A stretch of DNA of 64,000 nucleotides. It comes from Methanomassiliicoccales archaeon. Lineage in GTDB: Archaea; Thermoplasmatota; Thermoplasmata; RBG-16-68-12; SOIM01. The position numbers and the translations under genes were made by a program. A model generated the notes under the pieces. It did not search any database. It had not been told where the DNA came from and was given only the letters and a program-made list of their open reading frames with translations. Each line of letters opens with the position of its first letter. Positions within the stretch are counted from its first letter, which is position 1. The stretch covers positions 1 to 64,000 of the forward strand of contig SOIM01000012.1 in the NCBI GenBank assembly GCA_004377185.1. The letters run 5' to 3'. Shown one piece after another: positions 8,224-15,995 of this stretch.

Positions 8224-8350
8224 GACAAGGGATTCCAACCTTTTGTCAATAACCCCCCAGTGGCTTACTATTGAGTAATCTCCTTCTCAAGCTCCACAAG
8301 GTTCCATTTGCCAGAAACGTCATTGTCCGAAAAGGAGTACGACACATCAC
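8224..8350 (+). repeat. Dispersed repeat copy R4
   Basis: GGGATTCCAACCTTTTGTCA, AACCCCCCAGTGGCTTACTA, TTGAGTAATCTCCTTCTCAA and CGTCATTGTCCGAAAAGG. It is the most complete copy and the best reference. It covers the 5' end of the long form of the barstar-like ORF. The following 200 bp (8351-8546) contain no gene. Confidence 0.8.
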
Positions 8351-8546
8351 AACTTATGCAGTGCTCAAGCCTTTTGCATGAGCATCTAATGCGAGGCATC
8401 AAATATCTGTCATTTCAAGTCCTTGAGCATAAGAAAGACAGGTAGACGTCTGAAGCCATATTGGGCGACGGTTGGTGACGCACCCGTCCATCCCATTGGG
8501 TTGTAGTAGCTATCGAGAGGGGAAAGGATGGGCTAAATTTATGATA

Positions 8547-10235
8547 CTAAATATCTGTTATCTCAAGCTTACAAGCCGGCGATAATCTTTCTCTCAGGTT
8601 TTGAGCTAGGTAGGCTCCTATGTAGGCAAGAAAGCATAAAGGTAGAAATAAAATAGCGAACACGATGAGAAAATAAGCAAGGATTCTTATGATAAAAGCT
8701 GCACTTATCACTAACCCCATATTCAGAGGGAACGATCCCAAAGAAACAAGAATCAGAATCGAGAACAAAATTGCGCCTGCTACTATCCCAGAAAGGATTA
8801 TCTCAGCGCGCCATCTATACCCGATAATGTAGCATACTAATCCAGAGGCAAAAGAGGCTATCAATATCGCTTCAAGTGGCTTCCCAAACAATAAGATCGG
8901 AACGAAAAAGAATGCTGTGGGAACGCTGATAAAAGCGCCTTTTCTTACTTCAATCCAATCGAGATCTAGAAGCCAACCGAAACATTTCTTGAAGGCTCTC
9001 CTTAATCTATGCTTCTGAGCTGCAAACGTCTGTATAAAGTTGTAGACGGAGTGAAGGTGTACATGGAGCCATAATCCGGGCTTCCATGATGCATAAGCTC
9101 TCCACATAATATATTCATCAATTAACGTGCTAACGACAAATAAAGCCATAACCGAAATGATACTGAGAATGAATGCAGATAGCAAATCGAAGACTATAAT
9201 AGCACCTCTAGGATTCCATTTCATCATGTCTTCCATGAAGCCTGTAGGCAAAAGCATCCAGAAGGGTGAAGAGTAAACGTAAACGTAACCTTCATAAGTT
9301 CCTGCTGAGCTTCCATAAGGAACATAAGCCGCAACGTTTCTGCTTTTTGTATCACCAGATTGTAGCGTGTAAACACTCTCATTAACATAGATATATGCTG
9401 TAATGTTTCCCTCAGCGAACGCAACGAATCTGAGGGGCAAGAGTGTTGGGTTAATCGCATCATATTCCCTTATTTCCCTTCCCCCATCACCCAAAGTCCC
9501 GAAGTTCACACTTGACTCTGGGACATTACCGAAGGTTTCAACGCCTAGAGATGTGCTCCTGCGATCATAAGCAAAAAGTGCTGTAAGAAGCAAGAGGATA
9601 ATGAATATTGTTATTGCATAAGCAAACACGCGTCTATATCGCAACCTTTCCGGTCCGAAAAGAAGCGCGGTTAGTCTGTTTTTCTCATCCTTCTTTTCCC
9701 GCCATGCAATGAGAGCAGCAAACACGAGCAAACCTGTCACAGTAAAGCATATAATAGCAACAGCGATGATTTTGCCTTGTGATTCCTCACCCCAAAGCCA
9801 AAGATTACCTATGTACGGTATCCTTAAAGGCTCTTGCTTGATTGATAAAACCTTTCCTTTGATGCGTTGCTCCCCTATAAATGGCTCAGGAGCATGAGGT
9901 CCTTTTTGGTCTGTATAGTTATTTGCATCGCCCTTAGTCTCAAAATATATTTTGCCGTTTATTGAAGTGACGTTTACGACCCTATGAATAACCAAAGCAT
10001 CATGACGGAGATAACTCTCATAAACGATAATATCACCAATTCTAATTTCCTCAAGCTTGACAGGCACCCACGTGACGATATCGCCTCTATGAAGCGTAGG
10101 CTCCATACTATCGCCCATAACAACTGAAGTTGGACTTTGGTTGCCTGTACCAGTAAACAACAAGTGGCTGAAAATTATGAGAACTACAGCTACGAATAAC
10201 ACATTATAGAGAATGGACTTGAGCTTAAGTTTCAT
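8547..10235 (-). CDS. Archaeal SipW/Sec11-like signal peptidase I with long membrane extension
   Basis: The N-terminal part is an ER/archaeal-type signal peptidase. A TM segment (about 9-29) precedes GDSMEPTLHRGD with nucleophile Ser43, then VIHRV with His84 in place of the bacterial lysine, then TKGDAN with Asp103. It would cleave signal peptides on the outer face of the membrane. A further TM (about 163-185) follows, then another TM, an extracellular beta-like region with GTYEGYVYVYSSPFW, and several more TM helices to residue 562, which is far longer than typical SPases. It lies 97 bp downstream of the TasA-like pilin candidate on the same strand, the arrangement of SipW with its dedicated substrates. 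The dedicated pairing is inference. Confidence 0.8.
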   Translation of the reverse strand: MKLKLKSILYNVLFVAVVLIIFSHLLFTGTGNQSPTSVVMGDSMEPTLHRGDIVTWVPVKLEEIRIGDIIVYESYLRHDALVIHRVVNVTSINGKIYFETKGDANNYTDQKGPHAPEPFIGEQRIKGKVLSIKQEPLRIPYIGNLWLWGEESQGKIIAVAIICFTVTGLLVFAALIAWREKKDEKNRLTALLFGPERLRYRRVFAYAITIFIILLLLTALFAYDRRSTSLGVETFGNVPESSVNFGTLGDGGREIREYDAINPTLLPLRFVAFAEGNITAYIYVNESVYTLQSGDTKSRNVAAYVPYGSSAGTYEGYVYVYSSPFWMLLPTGFMEDMMKWNPRGAIIVFDLLSAFILSIISVMALFVVSTLIDEYIMWRAYASWKPGLWLHVHLHSVYNFIQTFAAQKHRLRRAFKKCFGWLLDLDWIEVRKGAFISVPTAFFFVPILLFGKPLEAILIASFASGLVCYIIGYRWRAEIILSGIVAGAILFSILILVSLGSFPLNMGLVISAAFIIRILAYFLIVFAILFLPLCFLAYIGAYLAQNLRERLSPACKLEITDI

Positions 10236-10287
10236 TTCTCATCCGCGCCTCTTCCTCCGCATCTGTATTCTGAGTTTTATTTGAATT

Positions 10288-10312
10288 TGAAAGAATAAAA
10301 AAAGAAAGAAAG
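10288..10312 (-). terminator. T-rich terminator between pilin and signal peptidase genes
   Basis: On the minus strand, just after the pilin stop, the sequence reads CTTTCTTTCTTTTTTTATTC, a T-rich tract of the kind that ends archaeal transcripts. It may make the upstream pilin message more abundant than the signal-peptidase message. Confidence 0.5.
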
Positions 10313-10332
10313 TTGGGTTTGGATTAGCTTAT

Positions 10333-11055
10333 CTAGGATATCTCAGATGTTGCCTCGAACTCGAAGTATATCGTACCGCTCAAGGAAGCTGCAGTAGCAC
10401 TAGATGGAATTATCAAGCCTACCTCCACCCATACGTAATCGGCTGTACCGTTAACTGCTTCCTTTGTATTGCCTGTATCATCCGTAGCGTCGAACTTCCA
10501 TCCGTAGTATGTACTGTCCCATGTTGCGTCCAGCGTCGTAGTACCGTCGCTGTATGTATTTGTGCTCTGATCGCCAGCTACTAATACCCAATAGTGTGTC
10601 GTAGAGCCGCTGGAACCGTCCCACATCGTCTTGTAGTCACTAGATGCTTCCTGCTTACTGCTGTCGGCTGTGAAAGCTTCGTTACACGTCTTCTGTGCGT
10701 GCTCGTGCACATAGATATACATGTAGTCCTTGCCTGTACCTGTGACAACAACCTTGTCCAATGTTATCGAATATGCTTCTTCGTTCACTATTGCAAATGC
10801 AGCTGTGTAGGTCTTGTTCGTTGCTTGTGCCCATTTTCCTAGACTTATGGAATACGTCTTGTTGTCAGAGCTGTAGATCAGCGGCTTTGATGTATCTGTA
10901 GGACTTGTATCTCTTGATAGCCAATGCACGTAGTTGTCGGATGTAGTTATTTCGTAGTCCCAAGAGACTTGTATCACACCGTATTGCGTTGCCAAGACTG
11001 TCGATATTGCCACTAGCATTGCCAGACCGATGAGCGTTTTCTTGCGCAATCTCAA
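10333..11055 (-). CDS. TasA/camelysin-like secreted fibre (pilin) candidate
   Basis: A basic N-terminus (RLRKKT) and one hydrophobic helix (LIGLAMLVAISTVLA) are followed by a beta-rich, Thr/Ser/Asp-rich ectodomain of about 205 residues with no further TM. This matches the SipW-type signal peptide and ectodomain of TasA/camelysin proteins and of archaeal bundling pilins. NEEAYSITLDKVVVTG and the closing GTIYFEFEAT fit the jelly-roll strands. The start is TTG 11055: AAGGAGGTG lies just upstream, whereas the track's GTG 11064 is part of that ribosome-binding site. Two cysteine-containing stretches are absent from bacterial relatives' usual form (only one Cys is visible). The substrate relationship with the adjacent signal peptidase is inferred. 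Confidence 0.6.
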   Translation of the reverse strand: MRLRKKTLIGLAMLVAISTVLATQYGVIQVSWDYEITTSDNYVHWLSRDTSPTDTSKPLIYSSDNKTYSISLGKWAQATNKTYTAAFAIVNEEAYSITLDKVVVTGTGKDYMYIYVHEHAQKTCNEAFTADSSKQEASSDYKTMWDGSSGSTTHYWVLVAGDQSTNTYSDGTTTLDATWDSTYYGWKFDATDDTGNTKEAVNGTADYVWVEVGLIIPSSATAASLSGTIYFEFEATSEIS

Positions 11056-11116
11056 CTTTTTCACCTCCTTTTTGTTATATTCGTTTCCTACTTTGAGAGA
11101 CTAACTTTTAGGGCGA

Positions 11117-11128
11117 GTATATATAAAG
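11117..11128 (-). promoter_or_regulatory. Strong TATA box of the pilin gene
   Basis: CTTTATATATAC on the minus strand. Initiation about 25 nt downstream gives a leader of about 40 nt ending in the near-perfect Shine-Dalgarno AAGGAGGTG. This contrasts with the many leaderless genes in the window and suggests high expression. Confidence 0.6.
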
Positions 11129-11227
11129 ATATGATACGATTATCAGCAATGAGACGAGGGGAGTGTGAAAGTGATAAGGGTCAAACTGCAAAGGACCCAT
11201 TTTCCTCAGCGCTTGTCAGAAGGGGGT

Positions 11228-11876
11228 GGGATGTATCCTGTTACAGCGAACGGTGGAGTGGATTAGAGCTAAGAGAATTTCTGTGCGCCAGAGGAAGGAT
11301 GATGGCGTAGGAGCACTTGCAGCATTGCTTTACTATCCGGGTCTTTCTTGCAGGAAGACCAGAGATGCGTTGAGGGAATAGGTGGATGTCTCTCACGAAG
11401 CAATCAGACAGTGGTACCATAGGATCAGAGATGTCTTCCCTGAGTCAAGGAGAGAGCGTAGAAGAATGGTACCCATAGATGAGACAAAGATCAAAGATAG
11501 AGAAAAATTGATGTATCTGTGGGCGATGGACACAGACACTAGAGAGATTCTCTCTGTCTATCTGTCCACTGCAAGAAGCGGACTAGACACGCTGAGATCT
11601 CTCAAAAAGACAATGAGATACTGCAGGAACAAGCCACTCGTACTGATAGATAGAGGCCCATGGTATCCATGGGCATTGCAGAGATATGGATTGAAGTGGA
11701 GACATGAGACATTTGGAGAGAGGAATCCAAGAGAGCAGTGGTTTGGTATAGTTATGCATCGAACCAAGAGATTTTGGAACAAGTTTCCTCATAGTTCCAT
11801 GAATTCCACCTTTTCGTGGATGTTGTCATTCATGGCTATATACAATTCATGGAGGTGTCATGTTGACACATTCTGA
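11228..11876 (+). pseudogene. IS6-like DDE transposase, inactivated by a stop codon
   Basis: The frame runs from about 11228 (LLQRTVEWIRAKRISV) through an HTH-like region (GLSCRKTRDALRE), an in-frame TAG at 11379, then VDVSHEAIRQWYHRI and the DDE core. Visible catalytic elements are PIDETK and VLIDRGPWYPWAL. The C-terminus (RFWNKFPHSS, SWMLSFMAIYN) is preserved. The ORF track shows only the part after the stop. Inverted ends were not identified with confidence. It separates the pilin gene from the PRC/zinc-ribbon gene. Decayed relatives lie at 42941-43031 and 46500-47143. Confidence 0.75.
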
Positions 11877-11957
11877 TAGCCACGCCGAAAAGTACAAATA
11901 TGGGTGTTGAGGACATTACCAATCCTGAGAATCATTTATGATAATAGAGGGTAAAAC

Positions 11958-12998
11958 ATGCCTTCTGTTCGAACGATATCAGACAAAATAAGAGGCTTTA
12001 TCCGGTCTTCGTGGCAAAGAAGTACTATTGGTAAGGAAGTCTACTTTGAGGACACAGGTGAAAAACTAGGCATTGTTTTTGATGCAGTAAGAGGAAGGGA
12101 TGGCGAAGTTGTTGGATATAACATAAAGGATGAGAATTCAGAAGCAATGATGGATTTTCCAGTCGAGCGGTTTGAGGAAAACGCCCGAGGCTTGATTTTT
12201 CGACCTCTATGGTATACCGAAGCAAAAGAGCTGATTAGTCAATTAGAATTTCAGCCGTCGATTATACCCGAACTTACTGAGATGGTGCTAGATGGCGATA
12301 TGTCAAAGGAAAGCCTGTATGAAGTAATGGCGCACTCACACCCTAATCTCAAACGATTTGTCGACGAAGCAATAACTCTGAGAGAAGTGTTAAGAATCAA
12401 ACTTGAAGCTTTGGAAATCTCTGGATTGGGGTTGAGAAATGAGGTTGGCGAGCTGGCTGAAAAAAGGTTGTTAGGCGAAAACAAAAGAAGAGATTTCGCA
12501 AGAGCATTGTTAGCGTTGAGACGGAAAACAAGGATAGTGAATATAAGCATCAAGCGGTGCAGAGAGTTGTTACTTAGGTTAGATCGTTCGCCTTTTGTAC
12601 CCAAGGAAGGGTTACATGGCACAACGGAATTGAGAGGAAGCGCACTACCAGCACAAGCAATGTGTCCGTTTTATGGTTTGAGCGAGCACTTAGAGAGCAT
12701 GTGCCCTTTTGCAGAGGAGGTTATAGAGAAAGAAAGAGAAGAAGTAGAAAAAGAAGAAGCGAAAGCCGAAGTTCCGATGAAGCGATGTTTTGCCTGCGAT
12801 GCAACCCTCGATGCTGAGGCTACAGGATGTGACGTATGTGGTGTCGAACTTGCCGAAGGTAGAGAGAAGATTGTTTGCTCGCTATGCGGCTTCGCACCCC
12901 CTCTAGAGGCAAAAGAATGTCCACAATGCGGTGCAAGATTCATTGAGGAAGAAGAGCCTAAGAAGTTACCTTCTGAAAAGGAGAAGTACAAAGGCTAG
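11958..12998 (+). CDS. PRC-barrel-like protein with coiled coil and double zinc ribbon
   Basis: Residues 20-70 (IGKEVYFEDTGEKLGIVFDAV, GEVVGYNI, DFPVERF) have the pattern of a PRC-barrel, the fold at the start of CdvA and in euryarchaeal division proteins. A helical region (about 75-205) with many charged residues follows. The C-terminus has an acidic coiled coil and two zinc-ribbon-like units (CFACDATLDAEATGCDVC, CSLCGFAPPLEAKECPQC). No signal peptide is visible, so it should be cytosolic and may organise a membrane-proximal assembly. It lies between the pilin side and an exported protein in the AT-rich block. The PRC assignment is from pattern only, and the biological role is unknown. Confidence 0.55.
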   Translation: MPSVRTISDKIRGFIRSSWQRSTIGKEVYFEDTGEKLGIVFDAVRGRDGEVVGYNIKDENSEAMMDFPVERFEENARGLIFRPLWYTEAKELISQLEFQPSIIPELTEMVLDGDMSKESLYEVMAHSHPNLKRFVDEAITLREVLRIKLEALEISGLGLRNEVGELAEKRLLGENKRRDFARALLALRRKTRIVNISIKRCRELLLRLDRSPFVPKEGLHGTTELRGSALPAQAMCPFYGLSEHLESMCPFAEEVIEKEREEVEKEEAKAEVPMKRCFACDATLDAEATGCDVCGVELAEGREKIVCSLCGFAPPLEAKECPQCGARFIEEEEPKKLPSEKEKYKG

Positions 12999-13137
12999 GT
13001 AGCTAGAGAGGACGTTAGAAAAAGAAGTTGAAGTGAAACCAGTTGCTAATAATGTGAAGTCGGAGTTGAGACCACAACAATCAATGGGAAAGTATGGTTG
13101 AATGATACGTGATGAGAGGAGAAAAGGAGAAAAATGC

Positions 13138-14052
13138 ATGAAAAAAGCACTTATGCTTGCTTTCTTGCTTGCAGTCTCGTGCACGCTCTCTTTTGCTTAC
13201 GGCACTCAATACGCCATCACCGAGGCGAACTATGAGTATGAGATCGTAGAGCAGGAAAACAAAACACTTTATCTCCACAACAATAGTGGAGAGTATATCC
13301 TAAACACAACGAAAGGCTCGTCAGAAGAAACAACAAACTACACAATCAACACAGATGCATACCGTGCTTGGACGCAAAAGCCAAGTTTTGCTGGTAGTTT
13401 TAACATAGTTAATATTTGCACTGCCCATCTTTTCATCGAACCAATAAATGATGGGGCGTATTGGCCTGATGTGACAGTGAACATGACCTACAACGACGAT
13501 ACTTGGCTCGATACCGAGACCATAGGCGACATCTCAACTACTAGCTGGTACAATTTTACGCTCCATATAGATCGAAGTGCCGTAATTGTGCATTACAATA
13601 AGAACATAACGCTAAACATCTCAGCAAGTTCAGAGGGCGGTGCACCTTCAATTAAGGTTTATTATGACTCCGCCACAAGGGATTCTAGGCTGAATCTTAC
13701 TACTAGCACATATGTTGATGTCGATTGGATCAAGACTTACAATGGCGGCATAGAGACTTCTGAGTTTGGCGTGTTGGATGTCATCACTGTCAAAGCAAAC
13801 ATCTCAGACCCTATAGGCTCTTATGATATAACGGAAGCGAAGATAACAATAAGAGATCCGAACGGTGATGATGTCGTAACAAATGCTACTATGACGCTCG
13901 AGCAGATAGATCCTAGCGATCCGTCGGCATGGAAGCGCTTCACTTATGATGCAGGACCTTATGGGACTACTGGGACATATTCCGTGTTTGTTTTTGGGCA
14001 CGAATCTAATGGTGTTTCAAGTTACAAAACAACAACATTTACCGTAAGCTGA
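13138..14052 (+). CDS. Exported beta-rich surface protein
   Basis: The start is ATG 13138, not the track's 13102, because MKKALMLAFLLAVSCTLSFAYG is a complete Sec signal peptide with GGAG upstream. The mature part (about 285 residues) is rich in N-glycosylation sequons (NTT, NYT, NMT, NFT, NIT, NLT) and ends in an Ig-like unit (FGVLDVITVKANISD, TYDAGPYGTTGTYSVFVFG). No membrane anchor or sorting motif is visible. Together with the pilin candidate and its peptidase upstream it suggests a surface-structure locus, possibly an accessory or tip component (inference). Confidence 0.65.
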   Translation: MKKALMLAFLLAVSCTLSFAYGTQYAITEANYEYEIVEQENKTLYLHNNSGEYILNTTKGSSEETTNYTINTDAYRAWTQKPSFAGSFNIVNICTAHLFIEPINDGAYWPDVTVNMTYNDDTWLDTETIGDISTTSWYNFTLHIDRSAVIVHYNKNITLNISASSEGGAPSIKVYYDSATRDSRLNLTTSTYVDVDWIKTYNGGIETSEFGVLDVITVKANISDPIGSYDITEAKITIRDPNGDDVVTNATMTLEQIDPSDPSAWKRFTYDAGPYGTTGTYSVFVFGHESNGVSSYKTTTFTVS

Positions 14053-14252
14053 ATCTTTGGGTTATTAACAGTTCTATGGCATTACCTAGAATACAGAACT
14101 AGAGAGGTCGATCTGTTCTGAATAGGCAAGAAATGTCTGAAATCCCTCGTGAAATGGGCTCGATTTACGAACGCTATCTCTCTTCTTTTTGTCTTCTTTC
14201 ATAGGGAAGGAAGACATTTTCTTCCTGTCAGAAGTCAAACGGAGAGATTATG

Positions 14253-14260
14253 TTTATATA
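14253..14260 (+). promoter_or_regulatory. TATA box for the leader RNA / RAM regulator gene
   Basis: TTTATATA. The expected transcription start is near 14280-14286, which leaves a leader of about 185 nt before ATG 14469. That is unusual in a window dominated by leaderless genes. Confidence 0.55.
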
Positions 14261-14283
14261 CAGCGACTTCTAATTTACTCTTA

Positions 14284-14361
14284 GTTATCTAAGCATCCCT
14301 CCACAACGAAGAGGCCGTTCACACCCTGATTTTTCATCAGACCGGCCTCACCCCCTTTTTT
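14284..14361 (+). ncRNA. Leader RNA with two-tier hairpin and T-run (attenuator or sRNA candidate)
   Basis: GAGGCCG (14311-14317) pairs with CGGCCTC (14343-14349). Inside it CTGAT (14326-14330) pairs with ATCAG (14336-14340) around a TTTTC loop. The outer stem is followed by ACCCCCTTTTTT. A TATA box lies at the right distance upstream. The element can act as an attenuator for the downstream RAM-domain regulator or be a short independent RNA. It matches no riboswitch class I recognise. Confidence 0.5.
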
Positions 14362-14468
14362 CCAATGAATTGGACAACCATATTGCTATCAATCTTGATA
14401 ATGGAGAGAATCGTTTTTTATGCGCTTCCTTTATTTTTCAAAAAAGACAAGAGCGGAGGCAAGGAGAG

Positions 14469-14963
14469 ATGACGAATCTATCTGGAAGAAGCATAATATT
14501 GTTGAAGGTGTTTCCCGATCAACTGGGGAACGCCCATAGAGAGATATCAAGAATGCCGAATGTGACAAACGTGTGGCCCATATTGGGCTCCTATGATCTT
14601 CTTGTGTCTGCTGGGTTTTCGGACTACGAAGGTCTCAGAAATCTCGTCGGAGAGATGAGGTCCAAACCTTATTGCCAGGAATGCAAGGTCCATCCGGGAT
14701 TCATGGATTGGGAGAGGGAAGGAGCAAGGGATACGCCTATGAAAGGATGGGTATTCATAGACACTGCGGATTTCGATTCCACATTTGAAGAATTGAAGAA
14801 GATAGACAAAGTAAACTACGTCGTCTCCATCTCGGGCGAGTACAACATGGTTGCAGGCCTCGGTGTGGAAGGATTTCAGGAATACGGAAACATTCTCAGG
14901 AACAACGTGCTCACGATACCTGGGGTGAGAAGGACGGAAACATACACTCATACGCCTGAATAA
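14469..14963 (+). CDS. Lrp/AsnC-type protein with two RAM ligand-binding domains, no HTH
   Basis: The start is ATG 14469 (MTNLSGRS), with AAGGAGAG just upstream. The track's longer version begins in the leader. Residues 8-75 (SIILLKVFPDQLGNAHREIS, VWPILGSYDLLVSAGF) and about 90-160 (GWVFIDTADFDSTFEELKKI, VVSISGEYNMVAGLGV) are two copies of the RAM/AsnC ligand-binding fold. There is no DNA-binding helix-turn-helix, so it is a stand-alone effector-sensing protein, perhaps binding an amino acid and modulating a partner regulator. The structured leader suggests its synthesis is controlled at RNA level. The next gene is the Rab-like GTPase, 61 bp downstream. Confidence 0.75.
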   Translation: MTNLSGRSIILLKVFPDQLGNAHREISRMPNVTNVWPILGSYDLLVSAGFSDYEGLRNLVGEMRSKPYCQECKVHPGFMDWEREGARDTPMKGWVFIDTADFDSTFEELKKIDKVNYVVSISGEYNMVAGLGVEGFQEYGNILRNNVLTIPGVRRTETYTHTPE

Positions 14964-15024
14964 GGTCTGTAGTGGGCGTCTTTCACAATCAAGAAGAGCC
15001 TGAAACAAAGTCGTAGAGGAGAGC

Positions 15025-15588
15025 ATGACAAGCCGAGAAGAGATGACCACCAAAATCTGTCTGGTAGGAGACTCAGCTGTAGGCAAGACGAGCCTCGTAA
15101 GGAGATATGTTTTCGACGTGTTCGACGATAGATACCTCACGACATTGGGAACGAAAGTGACCAAAAGGGAATTGGTTCTCCCCTATTCCGAGTTGGAACT
15201 TGAAGTGGATGTGAAGTTGCTTATTTTCGACATCATCGGAGAGAAGGTGTTCAGACGATTGTTGAGGGAGGCTTACTTTCAAGGAGCGAAGGGGCTCATG
15301 GCCGTCTGCGATGTCACCAGAGGAGAGACTCTGGATAGCCTCGAAGACTGGATAGACAATGCCTACGAAGTGACAGGAATAGTTCCCTTGCATCTCTTGG
15401 CAAACAAGTCAGACCTCAAGGTTGATATTGTGGTGTCGGAGAGAGAGGTTAGCCAGGTTTCTGGAGCTTTTGATTCTCCCTATGATTTTACAAGTGCCAA
15501 GACCGGAGAGAACGTGGAAAAGGTATTCGAGCTCATCGCCAAGAGATTGGTAACCCGGGCGATTGGCCGTAGATACGGAGATCGATAA
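15025..15588 (+). CDS. Rab/Ras-like small GTPase
   Basis: A protein of 187 residues with the motif set of the small-GTPase superfamily: P-loop GDSAVGKTS (15-23), a switch I threonine in YLTTLGTKV, a G3 segment FDIIGEKVFRRL where canonical members have D-x-A-G-Q, G4 NKSDL, and G5 TSAKTGENV. There is no C-terminal CAAX or cysteine pair, so no prenyl anchor. It should bind and hydrolyse GTP. The changed G3 (IIGE) removes the usual catalytic Gln, so intrinsic hydrolysis may be slow. Archaeal Rab-like GTPases often sit with regulators of motility or polarity. Here the neighbours are a RAM-domain sensor upstream and a small HTH protein downstream. Confidence 0.85.
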   Translation: MTSREEMTTKICLVGDSAVGKTSLVRRYVFDVFDDRYLTTLGTKVTKRELVLPYSELELEVDVKLLIFDIIGEKVFRRLLREAYFQGAKGLMAVCDVTRGETLDSLEDWIDNAYEVTGIVPLHLLANKSDLKVDIVVSEREVSQVSGAFDSPYDFTSAKTGENVEKVFELIAKRLVTRAIGRRYGDR

Positions 15589-15662
15589 CATGATTCCGAA
15601 GCATATCTTCCCTGTTTCCGTGACCGCCGAGCATCCTATCTCTGAGAAGTTTATCGAATCCC

Positions 15663-15995
15663 GTGTGTCTGAGGATTGAAGGATATATGAAAGAAAGTGG
15701 AGGAGGAGAGGAAAATTCCCAAAAGGCTGTCCAGGGACCCCCATCCTCGGCAGTCGAAAGTATTCTTTCTCCTCTGTCTTCCACCCGACTTGACAAGAGG
15801 GATTCGGAAATCCTCTCTCTTGCAAGAGATCGCCCGACCACCTTGGTAAACATATCTGAGAGAATGGATATTTCTTTTGTTGAATGTCTGGAAAGGGCGC
15901 AGAGGCTTCAGCGTATGGGTCTCCTCAGGAAACTTGATGACCCACTTCGTTCCGACGGCCTCTTTCTTTACCTTGCGGTCCAGCGAGAGATTTGA
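15663..15995 (+). CDS. Small winged-helix-like protein
   Basis: A protein of 110 residues, or 102 if ATG 15687 (MKESGGGEEN) is used. The N-terminal third is low complexity. The C-terminal two thirds read as a helix-turn-helix (KRDSEILSLARDRPTTLVNI, SERMDISFVECLERAQRLQRMGLL), with a recognition helix and a short wing. It is probably a DNA-binding or GTPase-associated regulator, lying 74 bp after the Rab-like GTPase on the same strand and perhaps co-transcribed. The specific family is not recognised. Confidence 0.55.
   Translation: MCLRIEGYMKESGGGEENSQKAVQGPPSSAVESILSPLSSTRLDKRDSEILSLARDRPTTLVNISERMDISFVECLERAQRLQRMGLLRKLDDPLRSDGLFLYLAVQREI

Noticed and set aside
2051-8350. Classical integron
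   Set aside because: No IntI-type integrase or attC-like secondary structure was found in the window, so only a cassette-like arrangement is claimed.
11958-12998. Call as CdvA (ESCRT division protein)
   Set aside because: The PRC-like N-terminus fits loosely, but there is no CdvB or CdvC nearby and the C-terminal zinc ribbons are not a CdvA feature.
14370-14468. N-terminal extension of the RAM-domain protein (track start 14370)
   Set aside because: It begins in the leader, just after the T-run, has no ribosome-binding site and no similarity to RAM domains. ATG 14469 has GGAGAG upstream.
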